A stretch of 64,000 nt of DNA from Actinocatenispora sera (GCF_018324685.1 NZ_AP023354.1:930001-994000); one strand, 5' to 3'; counted from the stretch's first letter, positions 1 through 7,830 are shown. Notes: generated from the letters alone by a model not told the origin. Made by a program: numbers and translations.

Positions 1-247
1 CGAGCGCCCGGCACGAGTCGCACTCGCCGCACGGCTCCGGCGTCGGCCCCTTCGCGCAGTTCACCGAGCGGGCCAGGATCCGGGCGCTGGACGTCTTGCC
101 GCAGCCGCGCGGCCCGCTGAACAGGTAGGCGTGGTTGAGCTTGTCGTTGCGCAACGCCGCCATCAGCGGCTCGGTGACCTGCTCCTGGCCGAACACCTCG
201 GCGAAGGTGCGCGGCCGATATTTCCGGTACAACGCGATGTTCGGCAC
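1..247 (-). CDS. dnaX: DNA polymerase III subunit gamma/tau, N-terminal part (cut by window edge)
   Basis: This is the clamp-loader ATPase of the replicative polymerase; only about 82 N-terminal residues lie in the window. After a GTG start at 247 the protein reads VPNIALYRKYRPRTFAEVFG, the standard DnaX opening. The Walker A motif GPRGCGKT follows at about residues 45-52, then the start of the zinc module (NCAKG...CGECDSC). A GGAGAGGGGG ribosome-binding site 6-8 bases upstream supports the GTG start, and no ATG is available in frame. The SRP RNA gene lies upstream on the same strand. Identification is firm; the rest of the protein lies outside the window. Confidence 0.95.
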   Translation of the reverse strand, partial: MPNIALYRKYRPRTFAEVFGQEQVTEPLMAALRNDKLNHAYLFSGPRGCGKTSSARILARSVNCAKGPTPEPCGECDSCRAL

Positions 248-415
248 CGGCGTCTCGCCCCCTCTCCGAGACCCACTGCTGGCCCCGGAGCCGAAGTCTA
301 GGTCAGCCGGCCGACACCATCCGCCCGGCGCGGCCGGGCGGGTGACGGCGGGGTTGCGATGCCCGGCACGGTGGCTCGGCGCGGGCACGTCGGCCGGCCG
401 GGCGCGGGCACGAAA

Positions 416-506
416 GGGCCCCCGTGCACCCGTGAGAGCTCGCGTACCCTTGCTGCCTTCCGGCCCTGGGGGAGTTGACGAGATGCACGCCGCACGAGGG
501 GCTGGC
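416..506 (-). ncRNA. ffs: Small signal recognition particle RNA (4.5S type)
   Basis: The minus strand carries the conserved apical domain of bacterial SRP RNA (AGGGCCGGAAGGCAGCAAGG), which binds Ffh. The flanking arms GCCCCTCGTGC and GCACGGGGGC pair to close a single long hairpin of about 90 nt, the short 4.5S form usual in actinobacteria. The 3' end is followed by CCCTTTCG, a weak stop. The RNA sits between tRNA-Ser and dnaX, a common arrangement in this phylum. The ends are estimated from the closing helix. Confidence 0.93.
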
Positions 507-605
507 GACTACTGTACAGGGCACCCGGCGGCCGAACCCACCCGCATGCGGCGCTCGGCGGTACCGGCTGGATACCTGCTCGCGCGGGCCGGTATCGTGT
601 CCCGC

Positions 606-693
606 GGAGGATTCGCCTAGTGGCCTAGGGCGCACGCTTGGAAAGCGTGTTGGGTTCACACCCTCACGAGTTCGAATCTCGTATCCTCCGCCA
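606..693 (+). tRNA. tRNA-Ser (anticodon GGA)
   Basis: The acceptor stem GGAGGAT (606-612) pairs with ATCCTCC (683-689), followed by discriminator G and an encoded CCA (691-693). The anticodon stem-loop GCACGC-TTGGAAA-GCGTGT exposes GGA, so it decodes UCC/UCU. A long variable arm (TTGGGTTCACACCCTCAC) marks a class II tRNA, as expected for serine. The T-arm GAGTTCGAATCTC is canonical. An integrase remnant lies just downstream, so this gene probably served as an attachment site. Confidence 0.96.
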
Positions 694-710
694 GTGCCTC
701 ACCGGGCACG

Positions 711-752
711 ACGTCGATGGCCCCCGCTGCGAGCAGCGGGGGCCATCGACGT
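711..752. terminator. Perfect 20-bp hairpin between tRNA-Ser and integrase remnant
   Basis: Bases 711-730 (ACGTCGATGGCCCCCGCTGC) are the exact reverse complement of 733-752, separated by only GA. The structure lies 18 bases after the tRNA and 21 bases beyond the stop of the decayed integrase, so it can terminate transcription from both sides. No clear T-tract follows on either strand, which is usual for high-GC actinobacterial terminators. Confidence 0.8.
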
Positions 753-772
753 CCGTAGTCTCATCTACAGTC

Positions 773-1063
773 TCAACGGGGCCCGGCGGAATTCCCGGGA
801 GTCCCCTCTCCGCCCTCCTTGGCCACTACCCAGATGGGGCCGCCGACGCGCTGCGCCACGTCCCGGAGGGTGCCGGCGGTCACGTGCTGGTAGCGGGCCG
901 CCATGGCGGTCGACGACCACCCCATGATCTGCATCACCACGCGCTCCGGTACGCCGAGGGTGAGCAGGACCGTGGCGGCGGTGTGGCGTCCGTCGCGGAC
1001 CGTGGCACTGGCGAGCAGGCCCTTCCACGGGTCGTAGTCGGGTCGGCGCGCCCCCGACTTCAG
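773..1063 (-). pseudogene. Phage-type tyrosine integrase, C-terminal remnant
   Basis: The frame encodes 96 residues with no start codon; it opens next to the stop of the neighbouring marR. It matches the end of actinophage/ICE integrases: SGARRPDYDPWK, then RHTAATVLLTLGVPERVV, MGWSS and the Tyr-bearing AARYQHV (Tyr about residue 58). The usual catalytic HDARH box reads RDGRH and appears shortened, so the His is lost. About three quarters of the protein, including the N-terminal DNA-binding and core domains, is missing. It is a decayed integrase of an element that once used the adjacent tRNA-Ser. Family identity is clear from the motifs; loss of function is inferred. Confidence 0.85.
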
Positions 1064-1545
1064 TCATCGAGGGAGCGGTCATCCGGGTCGATGGCGCGCA
1101 AGATGCGTTGATCGATCTCGCGTAGCTGCCGGGACTGAGCCTTGGTCAGCGGGTCGAAGACCAGGCGGCGAACCTCCTCGACGTGGCCGGGTGCGGTGTG
1201 GGTCACCTTGGTCCAGCCCTCGGCGGTCAGGGTCGCCAGGGTGTAGCGGCCATCCGCCGGATCAGGGGTGCGGCGCACCCAGCCGCGCTGCTCATGCCGG
1301 GCGACCACCTGGGACAGGCGCGGCAGCGAGCCCCCGGTTCGCGTCGCCAGCACGCTCATCCGCAGGGTGCGGTCGGGCGCCTGGGACAGCCAGGCCAGCA
1401 CCTGGTACTCGAAGTGACTGATCCCGGCGTCGCGGCGGAGTTGCGCGTCGAGCGCGGCCGGCAGCCTGATCAGCGCGCTGGCCAGGGAGAGCCACGTCCG
1501 CCTCTCCTCAGCGTCGAGCCAGCGGGGTTCCTGCGGGGTGTCCAT
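1060..1545 (-). CDS. MarR-family transcriptional regulator
   Basis: The protein has 161 residues and the winged-helix layout of MarR: an N-terminal helix (TWLSLASALIRLPAALDAQL), a recognition region (FEYQVLAWLSQAPDRTLRMSVLA...GGSLPRLSQVVARHEQRGWV), and the wing DPADGRYTLATLTAEG. MarR proteins bind palindromes as dimers and usually respond to small phenolic ligands. The start ATG lies about 20 bp from an upstream palindrome (1566-1581) that could be its operator. A monooxygenase gene lies divergently, beyond 400 bp of partly AT-rich DNA. The stop codon overlaps the edge of the integrase remnant, suggesting this gene arrived when the integrase was disrupted. The target genes are unknown. Confidence 0.9.
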   Translation of the reverse strand: MDTPQEPRWLDAEERRTWLSLASALIRLPAALDAQLRRDAGISHFEYQVLAWLSQAPDRTLRMSVLATRTGGSLPRLSQVVARHEQRGWVRRTPDPADGRYTLATLTAEGWTKVTHTAPGHVEEVRRLVFDPLTKAQSRQLREIDQRILRAIDPDDRSLDD

Positions 1546-1949
1546 GACGACAGCATAACTTAAAAGGTGAAGTGATTCACCGGCCGATTGACTTTCATGT
1601 TGAAGCGCCCTAGGCTAACTTGTGACTTAAATATTTAACTACTAGCGCCGAGTATCGGTCTGGGCTACGACCGCCTGGCCGCCGTGCTGGACTTCGGCAC
1701 CACGCGAGTTCGTCCTGGTGGCGTTGGGCTGAGGACCGGGCGCCGACCAGGCATGACCGACCGGGCGCGGGGCCCAGAAGCGCCGTACCCCGGCTCCGCG
1801 CCCTCGAACGACCGTGGGCTGCAACTACAGAGGTACGCGCGATTTCCCGGCCCGGATGTTTCGGGTCGGCGCCCAAGGCCCGACGGGCCAACCGAGCGCG
1901 AATCCGCGTCCTGGCCGCCCAAGCGGCCAGGAACATCCGAGGAGTGAAC
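1546..1949. promoter_or_regulatory. marR-monooxygenase divergent intergenic region with palindromes
   Basis: No coding sequence is recognisable in these 404 bases. GGTGAA-GTGA-TTCACC (1566-1581) is a perfect inverted repeat. TTAAATATTTAA (1627-1638) is a perfect 12-bp AT palindrome, out of character for this GC-rich DNA. Both are plausible MarR operators; the functional assignment is inferred. From about 1680 to 1930 the DNA returns to high GC with nothing recognisable. Confidence 0.45.
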
Positions 1950-2276
1950 ATGTCGACATACATCGCCGTCAGCCACCTGCAGCCCAAGGAAGGCCTACGA
2001 GACCAGCTCATCGAGCTGCTGCGCGAGTTCGCAGTCTCGATGCACGCCGAGCCCGGGGGCATCCACTACTCGGTCCACCAGCCGATCGACGACCCGAGCG
2101 GTCCCTTGACGGTCGTCCAGGCGTACTCGTCGGTCGAGGCGTTCGAGGAGCACGACGCGTGGATGCGCTCGAACGTGCCAAGTCTCGCTGCGCTGCTTGC
2201 TTCCCGCCCACAGCCTCCGGTCCTGCATCGCCAGGTGCCACTGAGCGGGCACGCCAAGGAGTCCTTCTCGGCTTGA
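1950..2276 (+). CDS. Antibiotic biosynthesis monooxygenase (ABM) domain protein
   Basis: This 108-residue protein has the ferredoxin-like ABM fold: strand MSTYIAVSHLQPK, helix EGLRDQLIELLREFAVSMHAEPGG, then IHYSVHQP and an acidic helix EAFEEHDAWMRSN. ABM proteins are cofactor-free quinol oxygenases or small-molecule sensors, usually dimers. The ATG at 1950 is chosen because GAGGAG ends six bases before it; an in-frame GTG at 1944 overlaps that site. A nitroreductase gene follows on the same strand after 116 bp, so the two may form a small redox unit under the upstream MarR regulator. The substrate is unknown. Confidence 0.85.
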   Translation: MSTYIAVSHLQPKEGLRDQLIELLREFAVSMHAEPGGIHYSVHQPIDDPSGPLTVVQAYSSVEAFEEHDAWMRSNVPSLAALLASRPQPPVLHRQVPLSGHAKESFSA

Positions 2277-2392
2277 GCCGCCTGCGAACTGGACGTCGGC
2301 GGATCCGCCGAGGCGATCCCGTCCAAACCGGGGATCACCACCGGGCCACATCCCTTCTCCATCCTGTCCCGCTTGATCCGAAGGAACTTCCC

Positions 2393-3013
2393 ATGTCAAC
2401 GATCTCAACACTCGCAACGACCCTGCCCGTGCTCGACGACAGGGGCCGCCGCCTGCTGTTCACGGACGCGCGAACCGCGAACACCTTCACCGACCAGCCG
2501 GTGACCGACGAGCAGCTCGCCCAGATCTACGAACTGACGAAGTTCGGCCCGACCTCGGCGAACACCAGTCCCCTGCGCATCCTGTTCACCCGGCTCGGCG
2601 AGGGGCGCGACCGCCTGCTGCCGTTCATGAACGAGGGCAATCGAGCGAAGACGGCCGCCGCGCCGGTCACCGCCATCCTGGCCAACGACTCCGCGTTCCA
2701 TGAGCGGATCCCTGAGCTGCTGCCGTTCAAGCCCCAGCTGCGCGAGGTGTTCGCCGGGGCCCCGGCCCTGCGCGAGGCAACAGCGCGCTACAACGGTGCG
2801 CTGCAGGCCGCGTACTTCATCTTCGGTGTCCGAGCTGTCGGCCTCGCCGCCGGGCCGATGAGCGGCTTCGACGCCTCCGCCGTCGACGCCGAGTTCTTCG
2901 CCGGCACCACGTGGCAGTCCCATCTCGTGGTGAACATCGGGTACCCCGGTGCCGACGCCTGGTTCCCTCGCCTGCCGCGCCTGCACCACGACGAGGTCGT
3001 CCGCTACGCGTGA
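2393..3013 (+). CDS. Nitroreductase family protein, RutE-like (malonic semialdehyde reductase type)
   Basis: The protein has 206 residues. It resembles RutE/malonic semialdehyde reductase: LFTDARTANTFTDQPVTDE, then KFGPTSANTSPLRILFTR (FMN contact region), RYNGALQAAYFIFGVRAVGLAAGPMSGFD, and a C-terminal HLVVNIGYPGADAWFPRLPR. These are FMN and NAD(P)H-dependent reductases. Other rut pathway genes are absent, so the natural substrate may be a quinone or a nitro or aldehyde compound rather than a uracil catabolite. The start is the ATG following GATCCGAAGGAACTTCCC, which contains a fair ribosome site. The subfamily call is firmer than the pathway. Confidence 0.85.
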   Translation: MSTISTLATTLPVLDDRGRRLLFTDARTANTFTDQPVTDEQLAQIYELTKFGPTSANTSPLRILFTRLGEGRDRLLPFMNEGNRAKTAAAPVTAILANDSAFHERIPELLPFKPQLREVFAGAPALREATARYNGALQAAYFIFGVRAVGLAAGPMSGFDASAVDAEFFAGTTWQSHLVVNIGYPGADAWFPRLPRLHHDEVVRYA

Positions 3014-3415
3014 GCAACCGGATCGGGCGTATCTGAACCTCTTCGAACCCGGCAACGTACGGGCGTTCTTGGACGAAGCCCTTGCCCGCCGGCTGTTTCC
3101 CGCAACAGGAACGGCGGAGATCGACGGCTGGCCCCTGTTCGACGCTCTGATGCCGAACGCTCGGTCAGCCAGACAAGCAGTCACCGCCGATCGATCAGCC
3201 AGTGCGTGACGTCTGTCGCCGCACGATCGAGAGTCCTGGAAGTATGTGGCCTCCGGCGCCTCGGCGATGCTGGTCACGGCGGTGTGTTTCGCATCGGTCA
3301 GGTGCGGCTGAGGTTCTGCCGCAGGTGCCGCAACTGCCACGCGGTCAACACGGCGCGGGGGCAACCCCAGCCAGCCGGGCTGGTTTCTGCGTATAAGCAA
3401 GGTGATGATGAGAAC
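3014..3415 (+). other. Gene-poor stretch with a possible gene remnant
   Basis: A frame running to 3209 encodes about 65 residues beginning near RAYLNLFEPGNVRAFLDEAL, which look protein-like (amphipathic helices, normal composition). It has no credible start codon or ribosome site and overlaps the nitroreductase end in another frame. I do not recognise the family. The rest, to 3415, holds broken frames. It is best read as debris in the accessory patch, possibly the tail of a deleted gene. Confidence 0.3.
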
Positions 3416-3880
3416 GTGCTGGTTCCCCGAGCAGTTGCCGTCGTCATTGACGGGCCTCGTGCGCTGATCATCAAGCGTTTCCTCAGGCACGACTCTGCGG
3501 CTGTCTGTGCGATGTGCGGCGACGCCGGCTGGCCCGGGCCAACGTGCCCCGGCCATCACTATGCGGTCCTTCCCGGCGGCGGCGTTGAAGACGGCGAAAC
3601 CGTCGAGGAGGCCGCTCTGCGCGAGCTCAACGAGGAAACGACACTGAGCGCGAGGATCGAGCGGCTGGCGTGGACGGGCCGGCACAACGGCCGACCCGCC
3701 TCGTACTTCCTCATGGCTGACGTCCGCGGGATTCCGGTCCTGTCCGGCGAAGAGGCACAGGCGCATGGCCCAAACGACAGTTTTGAACTCATGTGGGCCA
3801 CCGCCCAGGATTTCGACCGCCTCAACCTTCATCCCGCTGACATCCGGGCTCCGCTCTCCAGCCTTCTGCGAGCGAACTGA
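3416..3880 (+). CDS. NUDIX hydrolase
   Basis: About 154 residues if the GTG at 3416 is the start; the frame is open back to 3206, but the upstream residues are not NUDIX-like. The core shows VPRAVAVVIDGPRALIIKRF and the Nudix box GGGVEDGETVEEAALRELNE with its metal-binding REXXEE-type glutamates. A CAMCGDAGWPGPTCPGHH insert before the box carries three Cys and two His and could bind zinc. NUDIX enzymes hydrolyse nucleoside diphosphates linked to a variable moiety. The substrate is unpredictable here. It is a singleton downstream of the nitroreductase region. Confidence 0.85.
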   Translation: MLVPRAVAVVIDGPRALIIKRFLRHDSAAVCAMCGDAGWPGPTCPGHHYAVLPGGGVEDGETVEEAALRELNEETTLSARIERLAWTGRHNGRPASYFLMADVRGIPVLSGEEAQAHGPNDSFELMWATAQDFDRLNLHPADIRAPLSSLLRAN

Positions 3881-4054
3881 ACCCTGGCACAGGTGCAGGT
3901 CCGGCAGCAGCAGTTGGCAGGGCGGAAACGCCGGTCTGCCAACGTCCCTGGCCGAGCTGGCGCTGTCCTGCCGTCTCATTCGCGCCCGTACGCGGCCGTT
4001 CGGAGACATCCACGGTTCCTCGGGGCGCCGGTCCGGCGTTGTTCGTCGGTGCGA

Positions 4055-4627
4055 TTACGCCGGTGTGACGTTGTTGCGGTGGTTGGCGGTGAAGCGCGCC
4101 TTCTTCTGGCGGTTACCGCACGTGTTCATGTCGCACCACCTGCGGGTGCGGCTCTGGCTGGTGTCGAAGAAGGCGGCCTGGCAGGTCGGCGATGAGCACA
4201 GGGCCAGCCTCCCGTCGCGTTCCCCCGCGATGATGCCGATCGCGTCGGCGGCGATCACCCCGAGCGCGTCTGCCACGGCGGAGGCCGAGCCGAGCTGCCA
4301 GCGCCGGGCGCCCTCGGGAGTCAGGACAGCCGCGGCCCGCCCCTGAATGCTGCAGTCGTTGATGATCTCGACGGCGGGCATCGGGAGCGGTTCGTGGCGC
4401 GCGGCCGCGGTCGCCGCGGCGTGAATCGACTCGCGGAGCTGCCACGCGCGTTCGAGCTGGACGGTGGTGCAGGACGGCACGGCGAGGCCACTGACCGCGA
4501 GCCAGTCGGCGAGTCGGTCGGGCGTGGGGATGCGTTCCACCGCGTCGCCGTACCGCTCGGACAGGGTCCCGGTGAAGCTGGTCGCCAGCACCTTGCCGAG
4601 ACGGAAGTCGGGAAACCGGGGACTCAT
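4055..4627 (-). CDS. CGNR zinc-finger (ABATE domain) transcriptional regulator
   Basis: The protein has 190 residues. The N-terminal half matches the stress-linked ABATE domain (ATSFTGTLSERYGDAVERIPTP, then an all-helical region with LRESIHAAATAAA). The C-terminus is the CGNR zinc finger: Cys144, Cys149, Cys165 and Cys170, followed by GNRQKKARF. CGNR proteins are predicted DNA-binding regulators of nearby enzymes. It is transcribed divergently from an epoxide hydrolase; the 81-bp gap holds two copies of a 17-bp box (4630-4646 and 4671-4687), a convincing place for this protein to act. The function as regulator is inferred from fold and context. Confidence 0.9.
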   Translation of the reverse strand: MSPRFPDFRLGKVLATSFTGTLSERYGDAVERIPTPDRLADWLAVSGLAVPSCTTVQLERAWQLRESIHAAATAAARHEPLPMPAVEIINDCSIQGRAAAVLTPEGARRWQLGSASAVADALGVIAADAIGIIAGERDGRLALCSSPTCQAAFFDTSQSRTRRWCDMNTCGNRQKKARFTANHRNNVTPA

Positions 4628-4629
4628 GG

Positions 4630-4687
4630 AACCACCTTAGCCGGTTGCGAGCGCGTTCCGGCCATGCTAGAACCGTCTTAGCTGGTT
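4630..4687. promoter_or_regulatory. Twin 17-bp operator-like boxes between CGNR regulator and epoxide hydrolase
   Basis: AACCACCTTAGCCGGTT (4630-4646) and AACCGTCTTAGCTGGTT (4671-4687) share AACC-n2-CTTAGC-n-GGTT in the same orientation, 41 bp apart start to start, close to four helical turns. Each has AACC/GGTT half-sites. They fill the short divergent promoter region, so they are likely binding sites controlling both genes. Confidence 0.65.
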
Positions 4688-4708
4688 CCAACAGGATGGG
4701 GGCGCCGC

Positions 4709-5890
4709 ATGAGCCGTCACACCCGCGACGTGCACACGTTCGAAGCCCACGCGAGCGACGCCGAGCTCGCCGAGCTGCGCGCACGGCTGGCCGCGGCCCG
4801 GCTGCCGGAGGCCGAGACGGTCCGCGGCGCCCCGCCCGGCCCGCACCGATGGGAGCAGGGCGTTCCCCTCGCCGACCTGGTGGACGTGGTGCACCACTGG
4901 CGCACCGCCTACGACTGGCGGGCGTTCGAGACGCGCCTCGACCGGATCGGCCAGTTCCGCACGACCATCGACGGGCTGGGAATCCACTTCCTGCATCGCC
5001 GATCGGCCCGCCCGGACGCCACGGCACTGATCCTCACGCACGGCTGGCCGGGCAGCGTCGCCGAGTTCGCCCACGTGATCGACGAGCTGACCGCGCCGTC
5101 AGACGCCACCGCGCCGGCGTTCCACGTCGTGGCTCCGTCCCTGCCGGGGTTCGGCTACAGCGACAAGCCAGCCGGTACCGGATGGGGCACCGGACGGATC
5201 GCGGCCGCCTGGGTGGAGCTGATGGGACGGCTCGGGTACGACAGGTTCGTGGCGCACGGCGGCGACTGGGGCGGCGTGATCACCACGGTCCTCGGCGGCA
5301 GGTTCCCGGAACACGTTCTCGGTATCCACACCACGCTCGCGCAGGCGCCGCCCGGATTGCCGACGGACGGGTTGACCGCGGTCGAGCGCACCTGGGTCGA
5401 CCAGACCCGCGACTTCTGGCTGCACCGGGCGGCGTACGCGAAGCAGCAGGCGACCCGACCGCAGACCATCGGGTACTCGCTCGTCGACTCACCGGTCGGG
5501 CTGCTCGCCTGGATCCTCGACAAGTTCGCCGAGTGGACCGACACCGAGGACAGCCCGTTCGAGACGATCTCCACCGACCGGATCCTCGACGACGTCACCC
5601 TGTACTGGCTGACGCGTACGGGCGCGTCGGCGGCCCGCATCTACTACGAGAGCCACGGCGGCGTGAACGCGCTCGATCCCGAGCTGCGGGTCGACGTCCC
5701 GTCGGCGATCAGCATCTACCCTCGCGACATCGAGAAGTGTCCACGCCCCTGGGCGCAGGAACGGTACCGGCAGATCGTCCGCTGGCGGTCGCCGGAGAAC
5801 GGCGGGCACTTCCCGTCGCTGGAGGTTCCCGGGCCGTTCGTCCGGGATCTGCAGGAGGGCCTCGCGGCGGTACTGGCCGCACAGGCGTGA
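4709..5890 (+). CDS. Epoxide hydrolase (EHN-domain alpha/beta hydrolase)
   Basis: The 393 residues include the N-terminal EHN domain (SDAELAELRARLAAARLP, then YDWRAFETRLDRIGQFRTTIDG). The hydrolase core shows the oxyanion motif HGWPGS (111-116), LPGFGYSDKP, and the nucleophile elbow GGDWGG with Asp186. The catalytic His is probably in NGGHFPSLE near the C-terminus. Members open epoxides, such as juvenile-hormone-like or xenobiotic epoxides, to diols. The start ATG matches the expected MSRHTRDVHTFE opening. It sits alone, divergent from the CGNR regulator and sharing its operator region. Length is normal for the family. Confidence 0.9.
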   Translation: MSRHTRDVHTFEAHASDAELAELRARLAAARLPEAETVRGAPPGPHRWEQGVPLADLVDVVHHWRTAYDWRAFETRLDRIGQFRTTIDGLGIHFLHRRSARPDATALILTHGWPGSVAEFAHVIDELTAPSDATAPAFHVVAPSLPGFGYSDKPAGTGWGTGRIAAAWVELMGRLGYDRFVAHGGDWGGVITTVLGGRFPEHVLGIHTTLAQAPPGLPTDGLTAVERTWVDQTRDFWLHRAAYAKQQATRPQTIGYSLVDSPVGLLAWILDKFAEWTDTEDSPFETISTDRILDDVTLYWLTRTGASAARIYYESHGGVNALDPELRVDVPSAISIYPRDIEKCPRPWAQERYRQIVRWRSPENGGHFPSLEVPGPFVRDLQEGLAAVLAAQA

Positions 5891-5993
5891 ACGCGGCCGG
5901 CGCCGAGCCCACCGACTCCCGACGCCCCGTCCCGACCGACCGCGGTCGAGCCCGCGTTCGGGCTCGTCCGCCCGGAGTTGTGGGCGAGCGGGG

Positions 5994-6344
5994 TTACGGG
6001 GCGTGCAGGGGCGGGTGGATCGCGGCGATCTTCTTGGGCACGCACATCAGCCAGGCGTCGAGGACGAGTTCGCGCATCTCGGGCACGTCGAGGGCGGCCA
6101 GCCGCACCCGCACCCAGTTGAACCGCTCGTCCGACGGCAGCGGCGGCAGGAACTTCTCCGGCTCGCCGGCGACCAGCGCGTCGCGCTCGTCCTTCGGGTA
6201 GCCGAAGCCCATGATCGTCTCGTCCCGGGAGAGTGCCGCGTAGACGATGCGGCCGACCCGGAACTTGACCCGGTCGTACACCAGCGCCTCGGTGGTGCGG
6301 GGCAGCCGGATGGCCCAGCTGCGCACGTCGTCGACGGTGACCAT
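5994..6344 (-). CDS. MmcQ/YjbR family protein
   Basis: This 116-residue protein has the MmcQ/YjbR-like fold: VDDVRSWAIRLPRTTEAL, KFRVGRIVYAALSRDE, then the lysine-rich DERDALVAGEPEKFLPPLPS and WVRVRLAALDVPEMRELVLDAW. The family is loosely called DNA-binding; the biochemical role is not established. It stands divergent from dinB with 48 bp between starts, so the two genes share a promoter region. The ATG at 6344 is the natural start. The family assignment is confident; the function is unknown. Confidence 0.85.
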   Translation of the reverse strand: MVTVDDVRSWAIRLPRTTEALVYDRVKFRVGRIVYAALSRDETIMGFGYPKDERDALVAGEPEKFLPPLPSDERFNWVRVRLAALDVPEMRELVLDAWLMCVPKKIAAIHPPLHAP

Positions 6345-6392
6345 GCCTCCGGTCTACCCCCGGGGACCGACATTTCCGCGGGAGAATGGTGC

Positions 6393-7409
6393 GTGGCCCG
6401 CTGGGTACTGCACGTCGACCTGGACCAGTTCGTCGCGGCGGTGGAGATCCTGCGCCGACCGGAGCTGCGCGGCCTGCCGGTGGTGGTCGGCGGCGACGGC
6501 GACCCGAGCCGGCGCGGCGTGGTGAGCACCGCGTCGTACCAGGCCCGGCGGTACGGCGTGCATTCCGGCCAGCCGCTGCGCATTGCGGCCAGGCTGTGCC
6601 CGGACGCGGTGTTCCTGCCGGTCGACCGGGAGGCGTACGAGGCGGCCTCGGCGACGGTGATGGCCACGCTGCGCGGCTTCGACGCGGTCGTGCAGGTACT
6701 CGGGTGGGACGAGGCGTTCCTCGCCGTGGACACCGACGACCCGGCCGCGGTGGCCGCCGAGATCCAGCGCCGGGTGCGCGCGGCGACCGCGCTGGACTGC
6801 ACCGTCGGCATCGGTACCAACCGGATCCAGGCCAAGCTCGCCACCGGCTTCGGCAAGCCCGCCGGGATCTTCACCATCACCCCCGACACCTGGTACGGCC
6901 TGCTCGGCGACCGGCCGCCCGACGCGCTGTGGGGCATCGGCGCGAAGACGGCGAAGCGGTTGGCGGCGCTCGGGATCACGACGGTGGCGGGGCTGGCCGG
7001 TACCGACCCGAGCACGCTCGCGGACGCGTTCGGCGCGGCGACCGGCCCGTGGCTGGTACGGCTGGCGCGCGGTGCGGACGACGGCACGGTGACCGACGCG
7101 CCGCACGTGCCGCGGTCCCGCAGCCGGGAAACCACGTACCAGGAGGATCTGGCCGACTGGGCGCAGGTGCGGCGGGAGGTGGCCCGGTTGGCCCGGCTGG
7201 TCGCCGCCGACGCCGCCGAGCTGCGGGTGGCGCGGGTGGTGGTGAAGGTGCGGTACGCCCCGTTCCACACGCACACCCACGGGCACTCCCTGGCCGAGCC
7301 GACGACCGACGCCGACCGGATCGAAATGGCGGCGCTCGCCGCCCTCGACGACTTCGCCGCCGACCGCCCGGTCCGGCTCCTCGGCGTACGCGCGGAGTTC
7401 CCGCGCTGA
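6393..7409 (+). CDS. dinB: DNA polymerase IV (Y-family translesion polymerase)
   Basis: This 338-residue Y-family polymerase copies past DNA lesions. Metal-binding carboxylates are Asp9 (HVDLDQFVAAVE) and Asp106-Glu107 (LGWDEAFL). STASYQARRYGVHSGQPL is the finger region, and the helix-hairpin-helix is IGAKTAKRLAALGITTVAGLA. The little-finger domain ends at LGVRAEFPR, with no beta-clamp-binding tail visible. The GTG at 6393 follows CGGGAGAAT and gives the expected MARWVLHVD start. It lacks neighbours imuA'/dnaE2, so it is a stand-alone DinB rather than an ImuB. Some motif residues differ from E. coli DinB (GWDEAF for SIDEAY), as in actinobacterial paralogues. Confidence 0.92.
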   Translation: MARWVLHVDLDQFVAAVEILRRPELRGLPVVVGGDGDPSRRGVVSTASYQARRYGVHSGQPLRIAARLCPDAVFLPVDREAYEAASATVMATLRGFDAVVQVLGWDEAFLAVDTDDPAAVAAEIQRRVRAATALDCTVGIGTNRIQAKLATGFGKPAGIFTITPDTWYGLLGDRPPDALWGIGAKTAKRLAALGITTVAGLAGTDPSTLADAFGAATGPWLVRLARGADDGTVTDAPHVPRSRSRETTYQEDLADWAQVRREVARLARLVAADAAELRVARVVVKVRYAPFHTHTHGHSLAEPTTDADRIEMAALAALDDFAADRPVRLLGVRAEFPR

Positions 7410-7561
7410 TCCGCCGCGGCCGACGCGCCAGGTGGACGGCGCCGGCGCTTCCGTTGGTACGCCGGGAAAGCGGTGCCGGCACGCGTCGGTCCACTGTCCA
7501 TTGTGGAGCTATGGTCGGTGACCGTGGCATGCGAAGCGGTCCGAATGGGTACTGCTCTGGC

Positions 7562-7726
7562 ATGCAGACACTCAATGTCGTGCTGTTGATCGCATCGGTC
7601 CTGTTCCTGGTGCTGGGCGGGATCAGCTACAGCCACCGGCGGACCCGCAAGGTCCGCTGGGAGTGGCTCGGCATCGCCTGCCTGGTGGCGACGATGTTGG
7701 TGAGCAAGCTCGCTGCGCTGTTCTGA
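7562..7726 (+). CDS. Small two-helix membrane protein
   Basis: This 54-residue protein begins MQTLNVVLLIASVLFLVLGG (first membrane helix). A basic loop HRRTRKVRWEW follows, then a second helix (GIACLVATMLVSKLAALF). It is unrelated in frame to dinB, and the preceding 150 bp is non-coding. An upstream in-frame ATG (MRSGPNGYCSG) is possible but less hydrophobic. I do not recognise a family, and function is unknown. Composition and the clean helix-loop-helix pattern argue it is real. Confidence 0.55.
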   Translation: MQTLNVVLLIASVLFLVLGGISYSHRRTRKVRWEWLGIACLVATMLVSKLAALF

Positions 7727-7830
7727 TCCGCCGCGCACCGCCCTCCCCAGCCGGCATCGGCGGCGTACCCAGGCGCCGGTGCCGGGCCCGCCGGCGCCAC
7801 TCGGCGGCCGCACCACCCCCGGAGGCACCC

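Noticed and set aside
765-1082. A 105-codon minus-strand frame with an ATG over the integrase remnant
   Set aside because: The integrase similarity is in a different frame. This one is Arg/Pro-rich with no recognisable domain.
3202-3396. Short plus-strand frame before the NUDIX gene
   Set aside because: No ribosome site, unnatural composition, and it overlaps other broken frames in a debris zone.
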